Positions 44,922 through 53,980 of a DNA stretch of 64,000 nt are shown here, piece by piece (within the stretch, counting starts at the first letter, position 1; each line of letters begins with the position of its first letter). The stretch spans positions 54,282,256-54,346,255 of the forward strand of contig NC_089821.1 of assembly GCF_035046505.1 (NCBI RefSeq), in the 5' to 3' direction. Under the pieces are notes generated by a model. The model ran no database searches. It was not told the DNA's origin and saw only the letters and a program-made list of their open reading frames with translations. The position numbers and the translations under genes are program-made. This stretch comes from Tiliqua scincoides. Lineage: Eukaryota; Chordata; Lepidosauria; Squamata; Scincidae.

Positions 44922-45316
44922 GCTTCCCAAATTCCTGCAAGGAGTGTGCGCAGGGGAGGGACTAATGCAGCAACGTGATCCCCAGGGTTGCACTGCTGCC
45001 AGAGGAGGTGTTTTCACTTACCTGAGGGGGGTGCAGGGAGCAGTAAAAAGTAAAAAAAATGAGATTGAAAACCACTTATCAGTTGAAAACCAGCAGTGGT
45101 TTTCAATCACATTTTTTTACAGTTTGGAGGCTTGGGGAGCCCTGCAGAGGTGACTGAGGAGCTCCTTACACACACACCCCCACCCAAAGACCAGCACTCC
45201 CTCAGGTAAATGGAAATACTCCCCCCCCCCCCAGCAGCAGTGTGATCCTCTTAAAGCGGCAGGGACAAGTGCTTCCCTGGGTGGGGGGTTGCTGCCTACC
45301 AGTATGGAAACCACTG
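44922..45316. mobile_element. hAT-like element with a central hairpin
   Basis: Ends CACTGCTTCCCAAATTC and GGAAACCACTG, flanked by GGTTAGAA and GGCTAGGA (8 bp, two mismatches). The centre (45049-45118) is a hairpin: ATTGAAAACCAC pairs with GTGGTTTTCAAT, and A-rich and T-rich strands extend the stem. Confidence 0.5.
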
Positions 45317-45574
45317 GGCTAGGACTTTCCTAGAAAACAAGAAACACGCACCAGGAGATGGTTAATTCGCAGCTTAGGATGGGTGTTTGATGTCTCCTGA
45401 TGGGGTCTGATTGGGAAACAGTTGGTTATCTCACTGAGGATGACACTCAGCAAGCATGACACTTGCTTGGCATCAAGCCTCACTGAACATAATGGGACTT
45501 CTGAGTAGACATGCACTGGACTGCACTGAGAAATCTCTATCAACCCACAGCAAACCATGCGCTCATGAAAATTT

Positions 45575-45613
45575 ATAGCACAAGCCTACGCATTTTCACT
45601 CAGAAGTAAATTC

Positions 45614-45696
<83 letters not shown>

Positions 45697-46014
45697 GTAT
45701 TTATATACCGCTTTTCAACAAAAGTTCACAAAGCGATTTATAGAGAAAAATAAAATCCAATAACTAATGGCTCCTTGTCCCAACAGGGCTCACAACCTAA
45801 AAAGGTGCAGAAGAGCACCAGCAGACAGCCACTAGAAAAGACACTGCTGGGGTGAGGAGGGCCAGTTACTCTCCGCCTGCTAAATAAGAGCACCCACTTG
45901 AAAAAGTGCCTCTTACCCAATTAGCAAGGGTTCTAATTATGGAATTTACTTCACAGTTAAGTAAATCCTAGTTTACTGAGTATTTCAAGTAAACATGCAT
46001 AGGATTACAGTCTT
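45575..46014. mobile_element. MITE family B split by an L2-like element
   Basis: The left half (ACAAGCCTACGC, CAGAAGTAAATTCC) stops at the ATTAT run. The right half resumes as ATTATGGAATTTACTTC and ends AACATGCATAGGATTACAG. Confidence 0.55.
45615..45934 (-). mobile_element. L2-like 3' end with a long (TTA)n microsatellite
   Basis: About 26 TTA units (45615-45694) lead into TATATACCGCTTTTCAAC and the body shared with 11131-11403. ATTAT on both sides is a likely target duplication. Confidence 0.7.
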
Positions 46015-46019
46015 AAATA

Positions 46020-46413
46020 CAGGGTATCTAAAAAAATGTGCATACATTTTAAGGAGGTCTAATTCACACATGCTTCATTGTAGAAAACCTGCAACACTCT
46101 AACATCTAAGGGAAGCAACTGAAGACATGTGTGGAACCATCCCAGTACATGCGCTGGTGGTTGTCTGCAGATCCCTTAGTCAAAGATGTCAGCGTTATAT
46201 AGACAACAATGGGGAACATGTCAGGCATTTGGTCTAATTCATTAACTAATTAATTAATCAGATATCTAATCAATTAACTAACTGGGTCCACAACTGCTCC
46301 TGTGCATACCATATGCAGTATGTGTGCATTATAGTTAATATAGTATATTTGTGAATTATAGCCTAATAAATTTGACGCTATAAAGTGTGTGCACATTTTC
46401 TTGAGACACCCTG
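46020..46413. mobile_element. Mariner-like non-autonomous element with TA target duplication
   Basis: Ends CAGGGTATCTAAAAAAATGT and ACATTTTCTTGAGACACCCTG (first 20 bases quoted per end) are inverted and flanked by TA on both sides (46018-46019, 46414-46415). At 394 bp it has no transposase frame. Confidence 0.7.
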
Positions 46414-46558
46414 TAGTTATCCTTCATAACATTGTTTTCACATAGCAATTCAAGGGGTTTATTTCTGCTTTGACTCAATACTTCTGTATGCAGTGGTTGT
46501 TTCAAATCACATTAGAGATTGCAGAGTATGTCACCAGAGTAATAATAACTCTGGATTA

Positions 46559-46680
46559 AGGGCCCAATCCTGAAGACCCAGAACCAGCCCTCCGCCAGTG
46601 CTGAGTGTCACAAACGTGCTGTAAGACATGCCTGTGAGGGTCAGCACTGAGCCAGCACCAGTTGGATGCTGTCCCATCCG
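46559..46680. mobile_element. MITE-like left end (CCCAATCCTGA type)
   Basis: AGGGCCCAATCCTGAAGACC followed by CACAAACGTGCTGTAAG. It shares the end and the GTTTG/CGTGC phrases with 37701-38264; the right end is not evident. Confidence 0.4.
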
Positions 46681-46689
46681 ATTTTCCCT

Positions 46690-46815
46690 ATCCTGCCGAC
46701 TACGCCAATTTGTCCTGTCCAATTATTCCGACTCCCTTCTAATGCCTACTTTTTTGGCTAATTAACACGTCCTTATCTCTAGAAACAACAGCTGTGGTGT
46801 GCAAAGGAATGGACT
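46690..46815 (-). mobile_element. ERVL-like LTR end with tRNA-Ser primer-binding site (fossil)
   Basis: On the minus strand 46815-46711 is homologous to the 3' portion of the LTRs at 19269 and 49030. After a 3-base spacer comes TGGCGTAGTCGGCAGGAT (46707-46690), the complement of a vertebrate tRNA-Ser 3' end with CCA. This is how a 5' LTR meets its primer-binding site. The orientation is opposite to the fossil at 47490-49880. Confidence 0.7.
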
Positions 46816-46837
46816 CCTTTTGGATCTGGAATATTGT

Positions 46838-47486
46838 TGGCAACCTTCAGTCTTGAAAGACTATGGTATCACGCTCTGAATGGTGGTTATGGAACAGCGT
46901 CTAGTGCGGCTGAAAAGGCTGATTCGGGAGTGACAATCCCTTCCACATCGGGAGCAAGTGCAGTCTCTCCCTGGTCTGTCTCCCTAGCTATGAGCCTTCC
47001 TTCTTTGCCTCTTTGCCTCAGACTACTGGCAAAGTGTCTCTTCAAACTGGGAAAGGCCATGCTGCACAGCCTGCCTCCAAGCGGACCGCTCAGAGGCCAG
47101 GGTTTTGCACTTGTTGAGGTCCATCCCTAAGGCCTTCAGATCCCTCTTGCAGATGTCCTTGTATCGCAGCTGTGGTCTACCTGTAGGGCGCTTTCCTGGC
47201 ACGAGTTCTCCATAGAGGAGATCCTTAGGGATCCGGCCATTATCCATTCTCACAACATGACCGAGCCAACGCAGGCGTCTCTGTTTCAGCAGTGCATACA
47301 TGCTAGGGATTCCAGCTTGTTCCAGGACTGTGTTGTTTGGAACTTTGTCCTGCCAGGTGATGCCAAGGATGCATCGGAGGCAGCGCATGTGGAAAGCGTT
47401 CAGTTTCCTCTCCTGTTGTGAGTGAAGAGTCCATGGCTCGCTGCAGTACAGAAGTGTACTCAGGACACAAGCTCTGTAGAGCCACT
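46838..47486 (-). mobile_element. Non-LTR retrotransposon 3' fragment
   Basis: It carries the C-terminal end of a reverse-transcriptase polyprotein and a 3' region whose motif GAAAGACTATGGTATCACGC recurs at 58620. The clade is not certain. Confidence 0.6.
47023..47388 (-). pseudogene. C-terminal fragment of a LINE ORF2-type protein
   Basis: The frame of about 121 codons reads RRLRWLGHVVRMDNGRIPK, GELVPGKRPTGRPQLRYKD and ICKRDLKALGMDLNKC. This is the region after the reverse-transcriptase domain in many animal retrotransposon proteins (the RWLGHV...GRP..RYKD...KRDLK pattern). The N-terminal endonuclease and reverse transcriptase are absent, so it is a remnant even though this stretch is open. 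It is not a host gene: there are no splice sites, and the surrounding sequence is repeated. Confidence 0.7.
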
Positions 47487-48448
47487 GCCTTGTGGTTATA
47501 TCTGGGATATGGAGACCCTAGTAAAGGACATGTACACTTCTGCAGTGTTTTTCAAAGCATGGAGTGTGTTGGGAATGGTATGGACATTAATTATGGCACT
47601 AATCCATATCTGGAATGGTAAGTTTGTTTTCTCCTATTTGAGGAAACTCTGTGTGCCAGGTGGGGATAGTGCTGCAGAGATACGGTACCTAAAACGGGAA
47701 CTGCATAGGCTGAATGGGTTAATCTGCTGTTTAAAGGAACAGAATTTAGCTTATGCTGAAGCCTTGGCAAACGCCCAACAGCAGATAAGTGTATCGGACT
47801 GCCTTAATGAGACTCTCTCAGCCCATGTCTCTCTCTGCCCTGTCTCAGGGCAGACCTGATAGACAGAGGGGTGCCCAGGGAAAAGACAGATGGTATCCCT
47901 ACTCCAGAGCTGTATAAACTCTGGGAGGGGAAGGGGAAGAGGAAGGCCCAGGTGAGCAAACCATGCCCACCAATACCTGTGAAGGGTCAGATATGGAAGA
48001 TCTCATTAACCCCTCTGGAGGAGGATCTCATAAACTTTGGAATTGATCTTGGGCCCTGCCAAGAAAGATGTGCAGGAGGGGCTAGTCACTCTAGTAAAGA
48101 ACAAGAAGGCCCGAGGGTGGGAAATTAACTCTGCTAAGATTTAGGGACCGGCTCAACAAGTCCAGTTCCTAGGGGTGGTATGGTCTGAACCTATGAGGTA
48201 TATTCCGGACAGGGTGTTAAATCTTCTTTGAAGCTGGAGGCTCAGAGGATATTAGGGTTGATGGGATTCTGGAGACAGCATACTGCGACCTATCTATAAT
48301 ATAACTAGGAAAAAGGTGCAGTTTGAATGGGGAGGATAGCAGCAAGCTGCTTTGACTGCTGCTAAGGCTACAGTGAGGGCTGCAATGCCACTGGGCCCAT
48401 TTGTGAAGGGACTTCCCTTTGAGCTGCAAGTGTCTGCTAAATTAGGAA

Positions 48449-48880
48449 GTGGCCATATGGAGCCTGTGGCAGAAGGGACAAACAGGGAAAGAAGGTGCAA
48501 TTGGGTTTCTGGTCAAGGAAACTACCCACAGCAGCAAAGGGATACAGGTGCTGGGAGGCATTACAGACCCAGATTACCAAGGAGAACTGAAGGTTATCCT
48601 CTACAGTGGGAACAAGGACAATTTTACATGTCAGGCTGGGCAGTGGATTGCACAGCTCATCTGTGAAAAATGCAGTATGGCAGATGTCCAGGGAGTGGAT
48701 GGCCCAGGGAAGCCCACTGTTAGAGGAGATCAGGGGTTTAGCTCTACAGATCAGATGTGTAGTGGCCAGAAGGTTTGGGTCGTGTATCCCCATCAACCAG
48801 ATCAAGCTGGGGAGATTATCAGTCAGGGACCACGAGCCACATACTGGCATAACAGGGAGGGACTCTCCTGTGTGCCTTGA
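48449..48880 (+). pseudogene. dUTPase-like remnant of the ERVL fossil
   Basis: The translated stretch contains GGITDPDYQGELKVIL and later AGQWIAQLI. These resemble two conserved dUTPase blocks: the G-x-I-D-xx-Y-x-G-E region and the G-D-R-I-A-Q region. In ERVL elements this domain follows integrase. It is a fossil. Confidence 0.65.
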
Positions 48881-49029
48881 CAAAGGGAAACTAAAGCAAA
48901 GGGAATGAAATTACACAGGTGATGCTCCACTTGTGAGTTTTTTGCAGGACGAAGGGAAACCATCTGAAGAAGGAGAAGAATGGCGATGGACCAAAACAAG
49001 AGGAATCACTGGAACACCAAGGGGTGGAC

Positions 49030-49880
49030 TGTAATGGAAGATCAAAAGATCATCAGGTGGGTGATGTGGTGTTGACAGCGATTCCATGTTTTGACAGCTG
49101 TTTGATAGCTCTGGGAAGGGCAGGGCTGGCTCCACAGCTGTAATCAATCAAGGCCAATGGTGACCTAAATGGACACCTGAGCTTCACTTGGCCTTGATGG
49201 GACTTTGAATGGACATGGACTGAACAGTTGCCTCACCTGAGCCTAATTTGGACTTAACAAGGTAGCTCACAGCTGAGCTGCATTTTGGATAATGGGACAT
49301 CTAAGGATAAAAGGCAGCTTCAGAAGGAGCAAAGCCCAGACTCAAGAAGGTATGCTGACCCAGACCTACAGGAGAAGGGGACTGCCAGGACACTGCTGGA
49401 GGACTCTGACACAGAGGGGGAACTCTGCTGCAGAAGACTGGATTGGGAAAACTGGACTGTGCTTTGGGAGATTGAGCTGGATTGGACTTGGACTTGAGGC
49501 TTTGAACCTTTACCCACTAAGGGCCCAATCCTATCCAACTTTCCAGCACCAGTGCAACCAAAATGCAGCCCTGAGGTAAGGGAAAAAATGTTCCCATACC
49601 TTGAGGAGGCCTCAATGACTGCCTCCCCACCACAGGATGCAGTGCATGCCCCATTGGCACAGCTGGTCCTGGAAAACTGGATAGGACTGGGCCCTCAATT
49701 AAGTGGAGTTATGGGGAGGGAAAGCCTCTGGACAAGAGGACTTGCAGGGAGTGTCAATGTTTGTAGCAATAAATTTGGTTAATTTGGTTAAGGAGTTCTG
49801 TGTTCATTCCTTTGTACACCACAGTTGTTTCTAGAGGGGGTGTTAATGAGCCAAAAAAGTGGGCATTGGGAGACAGAACA
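49030..49880 (+). mobile_element. LTR of the ERVL-like fossil, with MITE insertion
   Basis: Begins TGTAATGG and ends CAGAACA. It is homologous throughout to 19269-19997 apart from the MITE at 49521-49694. The AATAAA signal lies in GCAATAAATTTGG near 49770. Confidence 0.75.
49521..49694. mobile_element. MITE family A inserted in the LTR
   Basis: Ends GGGCCCAATCCTATCC and GGATAGGACTGGGCCC. Left flank CTAA, right flank TCAATTAAG. The solo LTR at 19269 has the empty site CTGAGTTAAG, which shows a 3-bp T-N-A target duplication. Confidence 0.85.
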
Positions 49881-49997
49881 GGCCTCCTCCTCGCTCTCCA
49901 GAGACTGTCCACTTGCACCTTGGGGCAATGAAAGGATGAGAAAGGAAAGGCCCTGCTGGCAGCCTCTGTGTGTTGCTCCAACCCAGGCAAGAAGGAA

Positions 49998-50207
49998 GGC
50001 TGCAATCTTATGCACTTTCCTTGGAGTAAGCCCCATTGACTATAATGGGACTTACTTATGAGTAGACATGCATAGAATCGGGCTCGAAGTCTCCAAAGAG
50101 CTTTCAGCACCTACTGAGAGCCCAAGCCTCTGCATGCCTACCCAGGTGCAAGTCCCATTGTAGTCAATGGAGCTTACTCCCAGGTAAGTGTGGCTGGGAC
50201 GGCAGCC
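49998..50207. mobile_element. Two family B MITEs in a row
   Basis: Copies at 49998-50085 and 50117-50207, each with the GTAAG...CCCATTG...CAATGG-type palindromic core, about 30 bases apart, just upstream of the CpG-rich start of PHLDA2. Confidence 0.7.
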
Positions 50208-50456
50208 TGACTACTCAGAGATGCTCCAGACCCAACAGGCGGGCAGGATCTCTCCAGCAGCGACCCGGCCCACCCCGATCTTCCAGCACTTGTGGGGGGC
50301 GCGGCGGAGCTCAGTGTGGGGGGTGCGGGGGTGGACGCGGAGGGAAGGCGTGAAGGCGACCGTGGGCGGCAGGAAGAAGCACCACCGCCAGCCGGACGGC
50401 CGGGGCTGCTCTCGCCCGGAGCAGGAGGGGCGGGCCGCGCAGGGTGGGGCTTGAGG
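50208..50456 (+). promoter_or_regulatory. CpG-rich promoter region of PHLDA2
   Basis: GC-rich, with a GC box GGGGCGGGCC near 50428. It begins right after two MITEs and ends where the identity with the left locus starts (50457). It differs from the left promoter region. Confidence 0.55.
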
Positions 50457-50460
50457 AGGC

Positions 50461-50469
50461 CATAAATGG
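50461..50469 (+). promoter_or_regulatory. TATA-like box of PHLDA2
   Basis: CATAAATGG lies about 60 bases upstream of the start codon, and the same box is present in the left gene (8240-8232). If used, transcription would start near 50490. It is the first recognisable element inside the identical block. Confidence 0.4.
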
Positions 50470-50519
50470 GGCGCGGCGGGGCGCTGGCGCAGACGGTGCG
50501 GCGCGGCAGGCGAGCGAGC

Positions 50520-50945
50520 ATGAAGGGCCCGGTGCGCGAAGAGGCCGCGCCTGCGGTGGCGGCGCCGGAGGTGCTGCGCTCGGGCGAGCTGGAGAAGCGG
50601 AGCGCCAGCCTGTTCCAGCTGTGGAAGCGCAAGCAGGTGGTGCTGAGCAGGGACAGCCTGAGCCTGAGCCCCGAGGGCGGCGGCGGGCGGGCCAAGGAGC
50701 TGCGCTTCGGCTCCATCCAGAAGGTGGACTGCGTGGAGCGCACCGGCAAGTACGTCTACTTCACCATCGTCACCACCGACCGCCGCGAGATCGACTTCCG
50801 CTGCCCGGGCGAGAGCTGCTGGAACGCCTCCATCACGCTGGCGCTCATCGACTTCCAGAACAAGCGCGCCCTGCAGGACTTCCGCAGCCGCCAGGAGGCC
50901 GCCCGGCAGGCCCACGACGCCCCCGCGCGCGCCCGCGGCCCCTGA
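50520..50945 (+). CDS. PHLDA2: PHLDA2: pleckstrin-homology-like protein (141 aa)
   Basis: The protein matches PHLDA2 along its PH domain (about residues 18-119): [76 protein letters not shown]. It has no transmembrane segment or signal peptide. It is expected to bind phosphoinositides at the inner membrane and dampen Akt-dependent growth, as known for the family. The N terminus carries a short Ala/Pro/Val stretch and the C terminus is shorter than in human (152 aa). The ATG at 50520 has A at -3; the in-frame ATG at 50466 overlaps the TATA-like box. SLC22A18 follows tail-to-tail, as in mammals, which supports orthology. Mammalian PHLDA2 is imprinted; nothing here shows that. The left copy at 7756-8181 encodes the identical protein. 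Confidence 0.93.
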   Translation: MKGPVREEAAPAVAAPEVLRSGELEKRSASLFQLWKRKQVVLSRDSLSLSPEGGGGRAKELRFGSIQKVDCVERTGKYVYFTIVTTDRREIDFRCPGESCWNASITLALIDFQNKRALQDFRSRQEAARQAHDAPARARGP

Positions 50946-51149
50946 CGCCCCGCCGCCCGAGGTGAGCGCCGCCGCTGCCGGGGGGACTCCCGGCCACGGG
51001 GCCTGCGTGCCCTCGAGGGGTCGGCAGGTGGCCAGAGGAGAGGTCCCTCGGGGCCGCCAGAGGTGCACTGGCCGGGCAGGGGCGGGTGGGGTCGAGTGGA
51101 GGGGGTGCGCTCTCCCCTCTTGCGCAGCACCAGAGCCAGAAGGCCGGGC

Positions 51150-51640
51150 GGTAGGAGAGTTGGGGCAGACCAGAGAAAGAACTGCTTGACCCCGCGTGTG
51201 CCTGGTCTGTGGAACTCCTTGCCGCAGGATGCGGGGTGGCGTCTGGCCTGGATGCCTTTCAAGGGGGATCGGCCAGATCGCTAGAAGAAAGGTCCATCGG
51301 GGTCCGTCAAGGTCCGTCAGGCCAGCCAGCCAGAGGTGAACTGGCGAGGGGTGCGCATTCCCCCTGCTTCACCCAGTTGCGACTGGTCTGTGGAAATCCT
51401 TGCCGCAGGATGCGGGGTGGCTTCTGGCCTGGATGCCATTCAAAGGGGATCGGGCAGATTGCTCGAAGAAAAGTCCATCGCAGGTTACAAGCCATAATGT
51501 GTGTGTGCAACCTTCTGATTTTAGAAGTAGGCTACTCAGAATGCCAGGTACAAGGGAGGCCATGGGATGTAGGTCTCTTGTTGTCTTGTGTGCAGGATGT
51601 GGGGGTGGCATCTGGCTTGGATGCCTTTAACAGTCCTGGT
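51150..51640 (+). mobile_element. CR1 tail segments in tandem in PHLDA2 intron 1
   Basis: The segment GCAGGATG(C/T)GGGGTGGC occurs near 51223, 51405 and, diverged, 51592. The first two are 181 bases apart and form a tandem duplication absent from the left gene. The third is a separate older-looking piece. The CR1 3' terminus is missing here, whereas the left locus keeps it (7207). Confidence 0.75.
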
Positions 51641-51782
51641 GAAACTCTCCAAAGGCCCCACATTTCCCTTCTCATTGATTGCTGGCTGATTGCGGGATCA
51701 GAAGTGCAAGAGTGGAAACATGGCAAGCAGAATTGCAGCTCCCGCTGTTGCCTATGAGCCCTTGTGTGTGCAACAGTGAATT

Positions 51783-51873
51783 GGCCACAACTCTATGCAT
51801 GCCTATTCAGAAGTAAGTCTCATTGTTTTCAGTGGGGCTTACTCCCAGGAAAGTGTGGGTAGGATTGGGCTCT
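51783..51873. mobile_element. Short palindromic MITE (family B)
   Basis: CTATGCATGCCTATTCAG, GTAAGTCTCATTG, GGGGCTTACTCCCAGG and the end GGATTGGGCTCT. Confidence 0.65.
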
Positions 51874-52196
51874 CATTCAGTATCTCTCAGTGGAGATCTG
51901 ATGATTTAGGAAAGTTGTGTGCCATTCCAGCCCCTTTCTCTGCTTGCCCCCCCCCCCCATTTCACACTGATGGTGGTGAAGGAAACTCAGTGGCATCTTT
52001 TGTGCAGCCTCCATCTGGCCTTCAGAGCTTTGTTCTCAGCAGCTTCCTGTCTCCAGATAAGACAGTGTCGATCTTATTGCACATGGTTTGTAATCAGTGT
52101 CAATTGAATTGCAAGAGGAAGAATTTGGCATGAAAGAAACTTCAGTGAACAGTCATAAGATAGTTTCACCAGAGTATTTCGTTTTAACCAGCATTA

Positions 52197-52286
52197 TGGC
52201 CTGGTTCTGAACAGGTTTCTTCCAAAGGAGAACCCACTGACTGAATGGGATTTAGTGCCAGGGAAATGTGCACAGAATTGCAGCTT
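52197..52286. mobile_element. Degenerate family B MITE
   Basis: GGAGAACCCACTGACTGAAT, CAGGGAAATGTGCACAGAATTGCAGC. Recognisable but older than the others. Confidence 0.5.
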
Positions 52287-52414
52287 TATTTCTATTTGAA
52301 ATCCTATGTGGAAGCCAGTTAAATGGAAATCGATTGATGGAAATTAAGACTGACTTTCAGGTAAAGATGTAAGAAGTATGCGGCAGTCTGGGAAACTGGG
52401 GCCATCAAGGGGCT

Positions 52415-52777
52415 ATGTGCCCAGGCTATGTGCTCTTCAAATATTTGTTGTCTGGTTTCAGTGAGAGTGATCTAAAGGAGGCAAGGTCTTTTCTTCTAAG
52501 ACCTCCTTCAATATTGGATGAGGTGACCTTCATTAAGAGCTGGGTCTCCCCTTCTAGCTTCTATGTAGAGTTTGAAACGGAGGTTTCCAGAGTGCATGAA
52601 TCAGGCAGGATCAACAACTTGGATGGGAAAGTTGATGAGTACATAGAAGTCAAACCCTTTGCTGTTTGGTGCTACTCCATTGGTAACTTTCCTGCCTTAT
52701 TGAAGTGCTGCAAGTTAAAACCACTTGCTGGGAGGACAGGACGAAGCTGCCCTTGGGACAAACCCTCAGTATTTTAA
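52415..52777 (+). pseudogene. Unrecognised 120-codon open frame in PHLDA2 intron 1
   Basis: The frame is protein-like in composition: FSESDLKEARSFLLRPP, then ILDEVTFIKSWVSPSSFYVE, FETEVSRVHESGRINNLDGK and a Cys-rich end. The phrase VSPSSFYVEF is weakly reminiscent of Tudor-type domains, in which S-P-x-x-F-Y-V is common. No initiator context, splice sites or poly-A tail are visible. It may be a fragment of a retrocopied gene or a chance frame. Confidence 0.25.
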
Positions 52778-53294
52778 CATCCATAAGCATATCTACTTTT
52801 AAATATAATTGATTTTCAGAATGGAAGTTGCTTCCCTTTCCAAGTTAAGGGCTTAGGAGTGGGATATTGGTGGTGATCTTCTTGAACATGTTTCTGTACA
52901 AGAGTAGATGCTACAGGCAGGAATATGAGAGTAGTGCATGAAGGACTCATTGCAGAAATGATCTAATAATTTCAGATAATCTCCCTTGTACTGTTCAAAT
53001 AGGTGATGTGGAGGTGTTGCATTAATTTCAGTGGCATTTACCTCTAGATAAGTGCTACTTGGCAATCCTGCGCATGTTCACTTGAATATCAGTCCTGCCT
53101 AGTAGGCTTGCATTGCTACTTAGTACCATAAATGTATGCACATTTACCTAGTAATAAGTTCAATTGAACTATTGGGACTGACTTTTGAGGAAACATGCCT
53201 CGATTTAATTAGTCTGTAAATCTTTAGTAACTGAGACACTAACACTCTCTTAGGCTATAATCCTCTGCATATCGATTACTTAATATTCATATCA

Positions 53295-53980
53295 GTGAAA
53301 GCCAGGATGGTGTAGTGCGGGGGTGTCCAAACCTTTTGGCAGGAGGGTCGCATCATGTCTCTGAAACTGTGAGGACCGGAAAAAGGGAATTAATTTACAT
53401 TTCAAATTTGAATAAATTTACATAAATGAATATATTGGAGATGGAACTTATATGAATGAATGGTCTTGTGATAGCTCAAGGCCTATAAAAGGCCTTGCAC
53501 AAAGCAAAGCCAGCCTTTCCTTTGTTGCTACTGCTGCATCACAGATATGAAACAGCAAGCAGTGGAGGGAGCGCTTGTCCCACAGCTCACACGAGAGGAG
53601 AGTTCAAACAGTTGGCTGTTACACTGAGAGCAGTAGCATCAGGCCTCCAGCAAGTCTCTGGAGGGCTAGAGGCTCACTGGAGACTGGGGGCTCTGTGAGG
53701 GCCAGATTGGGAGTCCTCAAGGGCTGCAAGTGGCCCCAGGGCTGGGGTTTGGGCATCCCTGGTGTAGTGGTTCAGGAATTGGATTTAGACCTGGAGGATC
53801 CAGGTTCAAATCCCTGCTCAGTCATGAAGCTTCCTGGGTGACTTTTGCCCAGTTACTGTCTCTCAGTCTTGCCTACCTCACAGGGTTGTTGTAAGCACCA
53901 AAGGAGGGAAGGAATCTTGTATGTCATTCTGAGCTTCTTGGAGGAAGGGTGGTATAAAAATGTGAAAATAAATATACTTG
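53295..53980 (+). mobile_element. Sauria-type tRNA SINE split by a hAT element
   Basis: Left part to 53317 (GCCAGGATGGTGTAGTG) and right part from 53762: A-box region GTGTAGTGGTT, B box GGTTCAAATCCC, then CAGTTACTGTCTCTCAG, CCTACCTCACAGGGTTGTTG and a GGTATAAAAATGTG tail. Sauria SINEs are characteristic of squamates. Confidence 0.75.
53318..53761. mobile_element. hAT non-autonomous element (family 4) inside the SINE
   Basis: Ends CGGGGGTGTCCAAACC and GGTTTGGGCATCCCTG are inverted. GTGTAGTG flanks it exactly on both sides (53310-53317, 53762-53769), a perfect 8-bp target duplication within the SINE A-box region. Length 444 bp. A second copy lies at 55037-55478. Confidence 0.9.

Larger units (their letters stand above)
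47490..49880 (+). mobile_element. ERVL-like (class III) endogenous retrovirus, broken and incomplete fossil
   Basis: Parts in order: a gag-like remnant (about 47520-47860), reverse-transcriptase/connection remnant (about 48120-48480), a dUTPase remnant (about 48450-48880) and an LTR (49030-49880). The dUTPase domain near the end of pol is characteristic of the ERVL group. Large parts are missing and several breaks are present; it cannot make virus. A family A MITE lies inside its LTR. Divergence from the solo LTR at 19269 suggests an old insertion. Confidence 0.7.
50457..50961 (+). other. Exon 1 region of PHLDA2
   Basis: Holds the 5'UTR, the entire CDS and 16 bases of 3'UTR. The donor is CCCGAG/GTGAGC, with 50961 the last exon base. 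Intron 1 runs to 54253 and contains CR1 pieces, two family B MITEs and a Sauria SINE split by a hAT. Confidence 0.7.
50457..51587 (+). repeat. Inverted-repeat arm 2 (matches 7295-8244 reversed)
   Basis: Identical by eye to the left arm except for 181 additional bases (about 51241-51421), which duplicate part of the CR1 tail. The right border falls inside CR1-derived sequence (TTGTTGTCTT, then divergence). Confidence 0.85.

Noticed and set aside
46690-46707. tRNA-Ser 3' end as a possible tRNA gene.
   Set aside because: Only the last 18 bases including CCA are present, directly beside an LTR end, so it is a retroviral primer-binding site.
47023-47388. Open frame of 121 codons as a host gene.
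   Set aside because: The RWLGHV and GRP..RYKD blocks belong to retrotransposon polyproteins, and the flanking DNA is repeated.
50457-51587. Simple haplotype duplication by the assembler as the sole explanation for the identical arms.
   Set aside because: Not excluded, but both flanks, both introns and the 3'UTR exons differ, which two alleles of one locus would not show. Kept as a caveat to test with long reads.
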